This document shows positions 31,619 to 40,956 of a stretch of 64,000 nucleotides of DNA, in pieces. The position numbers and the translations under genes were made by a program. Each line of letters opens with the position of its first letter. The first letter of the stretch is position 1. Under the pieces are notes generated by a model. It made no database searches, had not been told where the DNA came from, and worked only from the letters and a program-made list of their open reading frames with translations. This stretch comes from Tridacna crocea (taxonomy: Eukaryota > Mollusca > Bivalvia > Cardiida > Cardiidae): assembly GCA_943736015.1 (NCBI GenBank), contig OX031065.1:37152427-37216426 (forward strand), given 5' to 3'.

Positions 31619-31888
31619 TGGCGGGATGTACCTCCACCAGCATCGATCTTGGTTGTAAAGTAGTTTAAATTTTTAACTTAGCTTGTTTGCACAGTAACAC
31701 TGTGGGTCTCTGTCACCAGGGCTCACTTGTTGCTATCTAATTACTTGTAAGTTACTGAGAGGGGCTGTGGCCAGATTTCGCCAATCAAAGATTTAATTCT
31801 TTTGCTCTGAATTGCTTTGAAATGACTTGTCAAATAATATTAGTAAATTATCTAAGTGTTAAATCAGTTTGTGTTTGTCCTCTATAAT
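31619..31888 (+). repeat. Split direct repeat B2
   Basis: Right end of the retrotransposon, 270 bp, ending CTCTATAAT followed by non-element CCTTTCTGG. Confidence 0.92.
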
Positions 31889-32160
31889 CCTTTCTGGGAG
31901 GAGTTTTATCAAAATTCAGTACAGTTCTTTTCCCTTATTCCCCGTGGCATACCCCTCCCGCATAGCAACATTACGTCAAGCGCGTGAAATGTAAGGTATA
32001 TGACGTCATATTTCCCATCTGGTTGTTAGACATGCGCAATTTACCTAGGCAACAAGAACGTGAAAATCGGTATTTTCACTGGTGGTACCAGTGTAAGATC
32101 GAAAAATATTTTCACTGCTATTTCTCGATATCCTACCGGAAAGCATGAAATAAATTTAGA
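31889..32160. repeat. Right part of a repeat split by the Ngaro element
   Basis: Ends with AAAGCATGAAATAAAT, the inverse of the 16 bases immediately left of A1. The two sides therefore look like one short inverted-repeat element of roughly 290 bp into which the retrotransposon landed. No coding content. Confidence 0.5.
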
Positions 32161-32751
32161 CCTTCAGTACTTTTGCATTATCTTTGCACACCCTTTTCAT
32201 GTCAGGCTAAAATAGTGTTTGTGTGTTCCCAGTGCAGATTCAGAATCAGCATGATTAATAATTGTATGCCATGCATGATAATTTGTCATACATACTGGTG
32301 TGAATACTATTGATTTTGCAAAATTTTGGTACATACATGTAGTTGCTACAGGCTAAAATTATCTTTCTTCTTAATGTATGGGCCAAATTGCAATTTGTGC
32401 AGGTAATGCACAAGAAAAGTTTTGTTAACAGAAAACTTCATACAAAGACTTTTTCTGTCAGTAATAATGAACTATCGGTAAATAATGAAATTCACAGGGC
32501 TGACCCAACAAAGCACTAGACACTTCAGATTCATGATAAGAATGCATAGTCTCTATACATGTAGAGGAACTTTGAATGACATTAAATTTCTTAATTTCAA
32601 ATAACTCAAGCCCAGTGCTTCAGTTAGTCACAAACAGGGCTTACCAGGGGTTTGCTGGTTCTATTTCCCACCTCGGCCAATTTTTCTTTTTTTTTCCCAA
32701 AAGATTTCCAATATGTGCACTTCAATAAATGAAATGGAATTGAAAATAATA

Positions 32752-32979
32752 TTATCCCTTTACCAAACAATCCATGGCTTTTACAATCCAAAGGAAGAAG
32801 GCTTCTGAAAACATTGCAGGAAAAAGAGAAAATGCTGGTAACCAGCATTTTCTATTTTTTCCCACAATGTTTTCTACCATTTGCAAATCAAATTTCTATT
32901 TTTGATTCGCATTTATTTAGTCATCTGCAAATGTTTTCAATTTGGACAAATCCAAAATACTGTTGTTTGGTAGAGTTAA
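32752..32979 (+). mobile_element. hpM1, full length
   Basis: Left TTATCCCTTTACCAAACAAT, right GGTAGAGTTAA; second arm has CTATTTTTT in place of CTCCTTTT. Confidence 0.83.
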
Positions 32980-32992
32980 ACACCATTCTTAT

Positions 32993-33196
32993 GAATAAAG
33001 TCCGTAAGAAAGAAACAAATGAATAAATGCATGGCAGAAATAAGAGACCAGGCCGGATTCGGACCCCAGAACTCACGACCGAAAGGCCAATACTTTAAAC
33101 ACAGAGCCAAAGAGATATCTCTCCAATGCAGTAGCTAGGTATTGTATTTAAATCGGGGCAAAGCCATGCACAAAGGAGGGGTCTCCCGTAACACCC
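32993..33196 (-). mobile_element. tRNA-derived SINE, copy 1
   Basis: Minus strand carries GGGGTCCGAATCC as box B and TTGGCTCTGTG as box A. About 85-90% identical by eye to the copy at 33314. Confidence 0.7.
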
Positions 33197-33313
33197 CCCC
33201 TCTTAAAGTCATCATTTATTGATGACGCAAAGCATTATTAAGCAGAAAGTCCATTTTTGGACAACAAATGGGATTAATGGCTCACTGGCCAACCCGGACG
33301 AGCCCACATCTTC

Positions 33314-33513
33314 CGAACAAAGTCAGTAACAAAGAAACAAATGAATAAATGCATGGCAGAAATAAGAGACCGGGGGGGATTCAAACCCCAGAACTCCTAG
33401 ACCAAAGGTCAATACCTTCACCACTGAGCCAAAGAGATATCTCTCCAATGCAGTAGATAGGATTGTATTTAAATCGGGACAAAGCCATGCATGAAGGAGT
33501 GGTCTCCCGTAAC
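33314..33513 (-). mobile_element. tRNA-derived SINE, copy 2
   Basis: Box A TTGGCTCAGTGG and box B GGGGTTTGAATCC on the minus strand are better preserved than in copy 1. The 117 bp between them includes a small hairpin AGTCATCATTTATTGATGAC. Confidence 0.75.
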
Positions 33514-33925
33514 ACCATACAATCAACATTGTTTTGGTCATTTTTTTGAGTAAAACTTCAAACACGGTATCTTCAAAACTTCATGCACAGCATGCACACA
33601 TGGGAAAATAAAATTTCCCCAATTTTTTTTTTCCCCTCTTTTAATTTCGCAAGACTCACAGATGAGCAACTTGGACAGAAGGAAAGCACTCCCCTCCACT
33701 AATGTGCTCCACAGGAATGGAAAAATTAAATGAAAGCTTGTGTTTATGATTAAAAATACATGTGGTATTTATCAGTTCACGATACCTTACAACATCTTTT
33801 ATGGTATCGTCACACATGGCAAACCTGGTCTTAAAAACCTAATATCATATTTATGAACTGATTACAAGTCATTTCAGTTTTAATAGCTCACATTTATTTT
33901 CTTTAAAAAAAAAAAAAGTTATGAT

Positions 33926-34155
33926 TTAACTCTTTACCATACAATCCTGGCTTTTAACGACTCTTGGAAAGAAAGCCTTCCAAAACATTGTCGGAAAAGG
34001 AGAAAATGCTGGTAACCAGCATTTTCTCCTTTTCCAACTATGTTTTCTACCCTTTCCAAATCAAATTTCTATTTCTGAGTCACGTTTATTTTGTCGTCTG
34101 CAAATGCTTTCAATTTTGGACAAGTCCAAAATTTTGTTGTTTGGTAACCAGTTAA
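33926..34155 (+). mobile_element. hpM1, full length
   Basis: TTAACTCTTTACCATACAAT to GGTAACCAGTTAA. Confidence 0.86.
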
Positions 34156-34184
34156 ACCCCTTCAAAAAATCGCATGATTTCAAG

Positions 34185-34410
34185 CTCCAAGGTAAAAAAT
34201 GCTTTTGAAAATAGCAGGAGAAAATGCTTTTGAAAATATTGTGTCAGAGGAGGAAATGATGACAACCATCAGTTTTTTTTCCCACAATGTTTTCTATTCT
34301 TTTCTATTCAAGAACTTCAGATACTTAGTATCAATTTTTAATTTATGATCTAAAAAAAATTTTTTTTTACTTTGGTCAAGTATAAAACTTGTTGTTTGGG
34401 AAAGATTTAA
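34185..34410 (+). mobile_element. hpM1, decayed
   Basis: ATGCTTTTGAAAATA occurs twice; weak hairpin; ends GGGAAAGATTTAA, which begins the next copy. Confidence 0.55.
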
Positions 34411-34500
34411 CCCTTTATCAAACCATCTGCTGTTTCAACGACCCTATAAAGAAGCTTTGGAAAACATTGCTGGAAAGAGGAAAAAAATAGGTACTGTATC
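34407..34500 (+). mobile_element. hpM1 left fragment
   Basis: TTAACCCTTTATCAAACCAT to AAAACATTGCTGGAAAGAGG, then lost. Confidence 0.6.
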
Positions 34501-34628
34501 CACTCAAGTCATGCTAATGCCAAAATCTAAGTCCCAGCAAACATTCTGAGAAGATGGAACAGACTTAGTGTAATCCTAGCTGAGCCTGCATAATTTGTCT
34601 CATTTTACAAACAAGATGCTCTAACCTT

Positions 34629-34857
34629 TTAACCCATTACCACACAATCCCTAATTTTGATGACCCTGAGAAAGAAGCCTTTACAAAACATTGTGGGAAA
34701 AGGAAAAAATGCTGGTAACCAGCATTTCATCCTTTTCCCACAAAGTTTTCTACCCTTCACAAAACAAATTTCAAATTTTCAGTCACTTTTATTTTGTTGT
34801 CTGCAAATGCTTTTGATTCGGGCAAGCCAAAAAAATTGTCGTTTGGTAACAAGTTAA
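34629..34857 (+). mobile_element. hpM1, full length
   Basis: TTAACCCATTACCACACAAT to GGTAACAAGTTAA; second arm GCATTTCATCC. Confidence 0.86.
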
Positions 34858-35302
34858 CAGACAACAAAAGGTGTGACTTGTCCAAATTGAAAGCACCTGC
34901 ATAGCAGACTACAAATTACATATAGCTTATATATTGAGACTTGTCTCTGAAAGAGGAGAGAACATAGAGGGTAGAGGGAGGAAATGCTGGTAACAAGCAT
35001 TCTCTCCTTTTTCCACAATATTTGTTATGTGAAATGTTATCACATAAAAGCAAAATACAAATGCATACATTTACTTATGGCAGTCTTATTACTTCCTAGT
35101 CAATCCGGGTAAGAAAAAGTACCTTGTCACACCTTCGGAGGAGAAAATGTTTATTTACCAATATCAAATTATACCACGTGGACAAAATTTGCTACAGTAT
35201 GCTTGGATATATACCAGCATTTTCTCCTTTTCCCACAATGTTTTCAAAAGGGTTCTATCTCAGGGTTGTAAAAACTAGGGATTGTTTGGTAAAGGGTTAA
35301 CT
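34858..35302 (-). mobile_element. hpM1, interrupted and decayed
   Basis: Left half 34858-35032 with loose hairpin; a clean second arm and right end at 35205-35302 (GGTAAAGGGTTAA). The 170 bp between is unassigned. Confidence 0.5.
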
Positions 35303-35326
35303 TTCCAAATATTACTCCAACTAAAA

Positions 35327-36706
35327 ACAAGAGCGGCAAATTGTCGCAAGATACGCCCATCTGACCCCAAGTTGTAAAGCTGGGGCATGCACTGGACAAA
35401 ATTCAAGTATGAAAAACAAAAATAAAGCAAGCAAGAGTTATGATTCCTGTGCACTGCACTCCCCCTTGATGAGATCTATCCACCTATGAAATTTCATAAC
35501 CCTAGCTAGTATAGTTTTGGAGATATGCTCCGGACAAAATTGAAGTATGAAAAACAACAAAGGGCAATAACTCAAAACTTAAGCAAGCAAGGATTATGAT
35601 TCCTGTGCACTGCACTGCCCTATGTGAGATCTATCCACCCATGAAATTTCATAACCGTAGGTAGTATAGTTTTGGAGATATGCTCCAGACAAAATTAAAG
35701 TATGAAAAACAACAAAGGGCAATAACTCAAGAATTAAGCAAGCTAGAGTTATGATTCCTGTACATTGCACTCCCCCTCAATAAGATCTATCCACCCATTA
35801 AATTTCATAACCCTAGGTAGTATAGTTTTGGAGATATGCTCCGGACAAAATTCAAGTATGGAAAACGACAAAGGGCAATAACTCAAAAATTAAGCAAGCA
35901 AGCGTTATGATTCCTGTGCACTGCACTCCCCCTCGGTGAGATCTATCCACCCATGAAATTTCATAACCCTAGCTAGTATAGTTTTGGAGATATGCTCCGG
36001 ACAAAATTCAAGTATGGAAAACGACAAAGGGCAATAACTCAAAAATTAAGTGAGCAAGAGTTATGATTCCTGTGCACTGCACTCCCCCTTGATGAGATCT
36101 ATCCACCCATGAAATTTCATAACCCTAGCTAGTATAGTTTTGGAGATATGCTCCGGACAAAATTCAAGTATGAAAAACAACAAAGGGTAATAACTCAAAA
36201 ATTAAGCAAGCTAGAGTTATGATTCCTGCGCACTGCACTCCCCCTCCATGAGATCTATCCACCCTTGAAATTTCATAACCCTCGCTAGTATACTTTTTGA
36301 GATATGCTCCGGACAAAAATCAAGTATGAAAAACAACAAAGGGCAATAACTCAAAAATTAAGCAAGCTAGAGTTATAGTTCCTGTGCACTGCACTCCCCT
36401 TTGATGAGATCTATTCACCCATAAAATTTCATAACCCTAAGTAGTATAGTTTTGGAGATATGCTCCGGACAAAATTCAAGTATGAAAAACAACAAAGGGC
36501 AATAACTCAAAAATTAAGCAAGCAAGAGTTATGATTCCTGCGCACTGCACTCCCCCTCGATGAGATCTATCCACCAATGAAATTTCATAACCCTAGCTAG
36601 AATAGTTTTGGAGATATGCTCCGGACAAAGAACTGGACGCCGCCCACCCACCCGCCCGCCTCGGGTGATCCCATAATACGTCCCGTCTTCGACGGGCGTA
36701 TAAAAA
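35327..36706 (+). mobile_element. Helentron-like element with eight 156-bp tandem units
   Basis: Starts ACAAGAGCGGCAAATTGTCG, includes ATACGCCC, then eight units each ending GAGATATGCTCCGGAC at 35522, 35676, 35832, 35988, 36144, 36300, 36456 and 36612 (spacing 154, then 156 six times). It closes with a CCCGTCTTCGACGGG hairpin and GCGTATAAAAA. ATACGCCC near the 5' end and GGGCGTAT at the 3' hairpin form subterminal inverted repeats. Non-autonomous; same family as 62202-63960. Confidence 0.75.
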
Positions 36707-37021
36707 GAAGTATGATGTTTTATGCATAAGGAGACATACATTGACCCAAAGTACAACTAAGGGAGACTGGGACTGTTGCAATGTCATTGTTGGAAAGCAT
36801 GAGTTACTAACCTTGAACCAGTAATATCTTTCAGCACAAGCATACAGGTTTTATAGAGAAAAAAATTATTTCAGATTGACTGGTGTCAGCAAGAAGTCTG
36901 AAGGTGGTCCGAAAAAGACCACTTGTAAAGAGATTGACAGGTAATTATTGAAAAAAAAAACGAAAGTTCTTCATGGAAATTATTTTTTTGAAGGTGTCCT
37001 ATAGAGAACAATAAGGTTTGG

Positions 37022-37230
37022 TTAACCCTTTACGACACAATGACAACTTTAACACCCCTGAGGAAGAAGCCTTTGAAAACATTGCTGGAAACCAGCATTT
37101 TCTCCTTTTCCCACAAAGTTTTCTACCCTATCAAAGCAAAACTGCACCATTTAAGCCACTTTGAAATTGTCGTCTGCAAATGCCTTCAATTTGAATAGGT
37201 CTAAAATTTTGCTGTGTGGTAACATGTTAA
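37022..37230 (+). mobile_element. hpM1 with most of the first arm missing
   Basis: Reads AAAACATTGCTGGAAACCAGC then the full second arm; both TTAA ends intact; right TTAA shared with the next element. Confidence 0.8.
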
Positions 37231-37771
37231 AGGTGGCCCTTCAGATTTTGGGACGAAAATTTTGCAAAAATGCAAAAAAATAATCCTTATACGCCCAAAG
37301 TCTTTTAACTTACGTTCATAAAAATCCCAGTTGTTGAAAGCAATCCGACAAGACGAGAAATTAGAGATTTACTTCGGCCCAGGTTGACACCAACGGGAGA
37401 CACATTCTACTTTTAGATGTTCAGTTCTCTCATTTACATACCGGAATACACAGACGAAGTTTCAAACATAGTGTCCGAAGAAGACATTATGGAAAATTTT
37501 TACATGTTTGTTATGTAATGGAATTTAGGCATTATTAGTCACGTGCCAGTCACTTGACATTCCCACAATGCTTAATTGATTTTTGGCATGGAATCTAAAA
37601 ATAGCTTAAGAGGCTATGTAGCCTTTTAAGGGAATACCATCAAAAGAATTTTTTTTGCGATTTCATGAGTCTTAAGTATTGATGATTTGTATTATTTTTT
37701 CATATAAATTTCAGTGATATATATATTTTTTAATTTGGTGAGATGTAAAAATTCTAAATCCCCACCTTTAA
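37227..37771. mobile_element. 545-bp TTAAAGGTGG element, copy 1
   Basis: Terminal inverted repeat TTAAAGGTGG / CCACCTTTAA; the interior (CCTTCAGATTTTGGG to GGTGAGATGTAAAAATTC) matches 45531-46082. No coding content; TTAA target. Confidence 0.75.
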
Positions 37772-39200
37772 GTCTTTACAACACAATCCAGAGTTTTAAC
37801 AATCCTAAACAAGAGCAGTCAGAGACGGGTTATGCTCCCCGAACAGGTGCTTGTCATAAAATATAAGAAATTGATATAAATTCACTTCTTTTATCCTAGA
37901 AGAACCTGTTCATGCCCCCCAAAATTTGAAGTGAAAAGGCAATTACTATCTTAGAGATAGCCAACACAAACTTGTAGAGGACAATAAGCCCAATAAGCCC
38001 CCTTTAAGCCCCCTTTTCCCATAAGACAATATTGGATCATTGCAATAAATACAACGGGTGTGTGGTTTGTGGCATTTTTGAATAGTAATTCAAAATTCGA
38101 AATTTCATAAAATTTTGAGCAGTCATGTATTAAATATTACATAAATAAATTTTTAACATGAAGCCCCCTTTTTCCGAGACGCAGCCTGAAATTAAAAAAA
38201 AGAAAGAGAGGTACCTGGGCAACGTTCCAACAAGTTCAGATTTGAAATTTCACAAAGGTTTGAGCACTGATAAAGGAGAACCTAGTGAAAAACAATTTTT
38301 TCCATGAAGTCCCCTTTTTCCGTGATGCAGCCTTAATTTGAGAAACCAGGAAAGACATATTTGCGCATTAGTAATTCATAGATTGCAAAAACAAAGGGCA
38401 CATGTTGAAACTTGTAAAACAAGATATAACCATGAAATGTTGACAAAAACTGAACAAGATATTAGTAAAAATTGCAATTTTGCATTAGGGCCCCTTTTTC
38501 ATTTTACAAGAAACCCCCTTTTTCCATGACAGAGGGTCAAATTGAAAAGCACATAGATAAAGAAACAAGAGCACATGGTGAAACTTTGAAAAAACAATAT
38601 AACCATGAAGTTTAATGAAATTTTGACCAAAACTGAATGAAATATTAGTAAAAATTGGAATTTTGCAAGAAGCCCCCTTTTTCCATGACAGAACATCAAC
38701 TTAAAAAACGCCAAGATTAAAAACAGCAAGGGCACATGCTAAAACTATCCATAAACAATATAAACATGAAGTTTCATGATATTCTGACAAAAACTGAATG
38801 AGATATTGGTAAAAATTGCAATTTTGCATTAAGCCCCTTTTTTCCATGACACGGGGTCAAATTGAAAATCCGAATATATCGGCACCTTACCCTACAGAGT
38901 TCATATATGAAGTTTCATCCAATTTGGTCCAAGAGTTGTGGAGAAATCGCTTCGGACGGACGGACGGACGGAAGGAAGGACGGACGGACAGACGAAGCGG
39001 CGACTATATGCTCGCCCTTCGGGGAGCATAAAAAGAAGCCCTTTGACAACATTGTGGGATTACGAGAAAATGCTTGTAATCAGAATTTTCTCCTTTTCAC
39101 ATTATGTCTTTTATATCCTAGCTGACACAGAAATCAAAATTTGAGCAAATATCTTTATTTCAGACCAGGCTAAAATTTTATTATGTGATAAAGAGATAAA
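37770..39200 (+). mobile_element. hpM1 split by a Helentron-like element
   Basis: Left 37770-37809 (TTAAGTCTTTACAACACAAT to AATCCTAA) and right 39032-39200 (AGAAGCCCTTTGACAACATT onward, to GATAAAGAGATAA) reconstitute one copy across the insertion. Confidence 0.75.
37810..39031 (+). mobile_element. Helentron-like element inserted in hpM1
   Basis: Starts ACAAGAGCAGTCAGAGACGG, then TTATGCTCCCCGAAC. It ends with a (GGAC)n stretch, a CTCGCCCTTCGGGGAGC hairpin and ATAAAAA. GCTCCCCGAA at the 5' end is the inverse of TTCGGGGAGC at the 3' hairpin. The interior has degenerate units of about 130-150 bp marked by AAGCCCCCTTTTTCC. Boundaries are fixed by the interrupted hpM1. Confidence 0.75.
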
Positions 39201-39223
39201 CCATGGGGTTTGATGGGGTTTGG

Positions 39224-39435
39224 TTAAGTCTTTACCAAAGGACAAAATTTTGGACTGTCCTAATTTGAGCATTTGCAGACAACAAAATTAAAGCAGCTTT
39301 TTTTGAAATCTGATTTGGGAAAGGTAGAAAGCATTGTAAGAAAAAGAGAAAATGCTGGTTATCAGCATTTTTGCCTTTTTCCACAATGTTTTTGAAAGGC
39401 TTCTACCTCAGAGTCGTTGTGTGGTCACGGGTTAA
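39224..39435 (-). mobile_element. hpM1, full length
   Basis: TTAAGTCTTTACCAAAGGAC left; right end shares TTAA with the next fragment. Confidence 0.82.
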
Positions 39436-39530
39436 CCCTTTGCCATCCTGAGTTTTAACAATCCTGAGAAAGACAGCTTTTCCAAAAATGTTTTCTATCC
39501 TATTCAAGACAGAAATTTTCACTTTATCAC
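39432..39530 (+). mobile_element. hpM1 with hairpin removed, 3' truncated
   Basis: TTAACCCTTTGCCATCCTGA, GAGAAAGACAGC then directly AAAAATGTTTTCTATCC. Confidence 0.6.
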
Positions 39531-39886
39531 AAGAAACCTCCTCTGGCAGTATATTAATCAGATGACTTTCTTTTGATAATACACAAGTGTATAATTTTTT
39601 TTTTTTGTCCCATTTCTAATCAATTTTCAGCCATAAGCATGTGAAGCCAGAGAAACCAAACACAGCATGCACAGAAAGACAGCTTTTCCAAAAATGTTTT
39701 CTATCCTATTCAAGACAGAAATTTTCACTTTATCACAAGAAACCTCCTCTGGCAGTATATTAATCAGATGACTTTCTTTTGATAATACACAAGTGTATAA
39801 TTGTTTTTTTTTTTTGTCCCATTTCTGATCAATTTTCAGCCATAAGCATGTGAAGCCAGAGAAACCAAACACAGCATGCACAGAAA
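39468..39886 (+). repeat. 205-bp tandem duplication
   Basis: Copies 39468-39672 and 39673-39886 share AGAAAGACAGCTTTTCC through AAACACAGCATGCACAG with one or two differences and a T-run length change. The unit includes part of the preceding hpM1. Confidence 0.9.
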
Positions 39887-40124
39887 TTAGCACAGCACCT
39901 GGTTCATGGAAAAATGTCGTCACTGTTGCTCAGACTTATACATATGGAAAGTTTTTCATTTTAATGTTCAATAAAAAGCAAGAAATGAAGCAAAAGTCTC
40001 TAAAAACCCAATATTATTGCAGAAACAGAAGGGTCCTTAAGGCTCAACGAGGCATCATACAATTTTTGTCAACTCGTTTGACAATAATGATAATGTATAA
40101 ACACTGATGTAAGCTCCTCTATAG

Positions 40125-40190
40125 TGCTGCATTTCAATTCTTCTCTAGTACTTTGACTAGTCTAAAATTTTGTTGAGTGGCAAAGAATCA
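40125..40190 (+). mobile_element. hpM1 right-end fragment
   Basis: GACTAGTCTAAAATTTTGTT then GAGTGGCAAAGAATC. Confidence 0.5.
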
Positions 40191-40327
40191 AACCTGGCAC
40201 TGTTTCTTCAGCTTTCACAGTACTTCATTTATACCATGGTGGAGTTCAATTTCTCCTCTATTTCCTGTGTTTCACCAGTACGAGGCAGGGGGCTTTGTGA
40301 TATCTTGCATTTAAACACTACAAAAAC

Positions 40328-40465
40328 TAGAGCTATCACTGAATGTGGCTTAATACCTCTGCCACAACTTGACAGAAATAGGCAATTACTAGTATATTGT
40401 ACACAGACTGACACACAGACACAAGGATGGACACACTCAAGGACACACAGACAAGCAGGCTGATT
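40328..40465 (+). mobile_element. Helentron-like fragment
   Basis: TAGAGCTATCACTGAATG to GGCTGATTCCAGTAT aligns with the complete small element at 53187-53353 but lacks its 3' hairpin. Confidence 0.6.
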
Positions 40466-40501
40466 CCAGTATAGACCGGTAAATAAGCTCTTTGTTCAGG
40501 A

Positions 40502-40728
40502 TTAACCCTTTACCAGACAATCCCTGGTTTTTACAACCCTGAGAGAGGCCTATTGAAAACATTGTGGTAAAAGGAGAAGATGCTGATGATCAGCATTTTC
40601 TCCTTTTCCCGAAATGTTTTCTACCCTGCTGGAAACAAATTTCAATTCTTGAGGTATCTTTAATTTGATGTCTGCAAATGCTTTCAATTTCAACAAGACT
40701 ATAATCTTGTCATTTAGTAAAGGATTAA
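40502..40728 (+). mobile_element. hpM1, full length
   Basis: Centre GCTGATGATCAGC; 131 bp downstream of the e18 donor, in the unplaced last intron. Confidence 0.85.
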
Positions 40729-40858
40729 AAATTTCAAGCTATGGTCTCCACTACAACAGCTAAACTACAGAGCCACACAGGACCCCTGATGAAATAAAAA
40801 AAAAAAAACGGTCAATACATGAAACTCTTTGAGAACATATTTGTAGCTATCAACATAC

Positions 40859-40956
40859 CCCTGCTTTACAATCCGCTGAAATCTTTCCACCGAGATTCAC
40901 AACCCTTCCATCCTTGTAGATCATCAGATTCTGGCCCTTTTTGCCATCACATCCAC
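40859..40956 (-). CDS. OPLAH: OPLAH exon e18 (last exon found)
   Basis: 98 nt, acceptor ATTAAG, donor GTATG at phase 0. It encodes [20 protein letters not shown] then [13 protein letters not shown], aligned with NLGGKTSVTVYPGD. An open donor means at least one more coding exon is expected to the left; none was recognised. Confidence 0.93.

Larger units (their letters stand above)
23425..31888 (+). mobile_element. Ngaro/DIRS-class tyrosine-recombinase retrotransposon, near complete
   Basis: Order along the plus strand: A1 repeat, a 3.2-kb leader, Gag-like ORF, RT-RNase H ORF, tyrosine recombinase, SGNH hydrolase, B1, A2, a 167-bp spacer and B2. Split direct repeats with no LTRs, and a tyrosine recombinase in place of an integrase, define the DIRS order. 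The SGNH hydrolase and the lack of a methyltransferase point to the Ngaro branch. TAAT sits at the A1 start, the B1/A2 junction and the B2 end, as expected for a circular intermediate recombined at one site. No target duplication is visible. A and B copies agree almost perfectly (A by eye identical, B two or three differences), so insertion is recent, but the recombinase is frameshifted. Confidence 0.9.

Noticed and set aside
35327..36706. CRISPR array
   Set aside because: Regular 156-bp spacing comes from whole-unit tandem repetition with no short repeat/variable spacer pattern, in a eukaryotic context.
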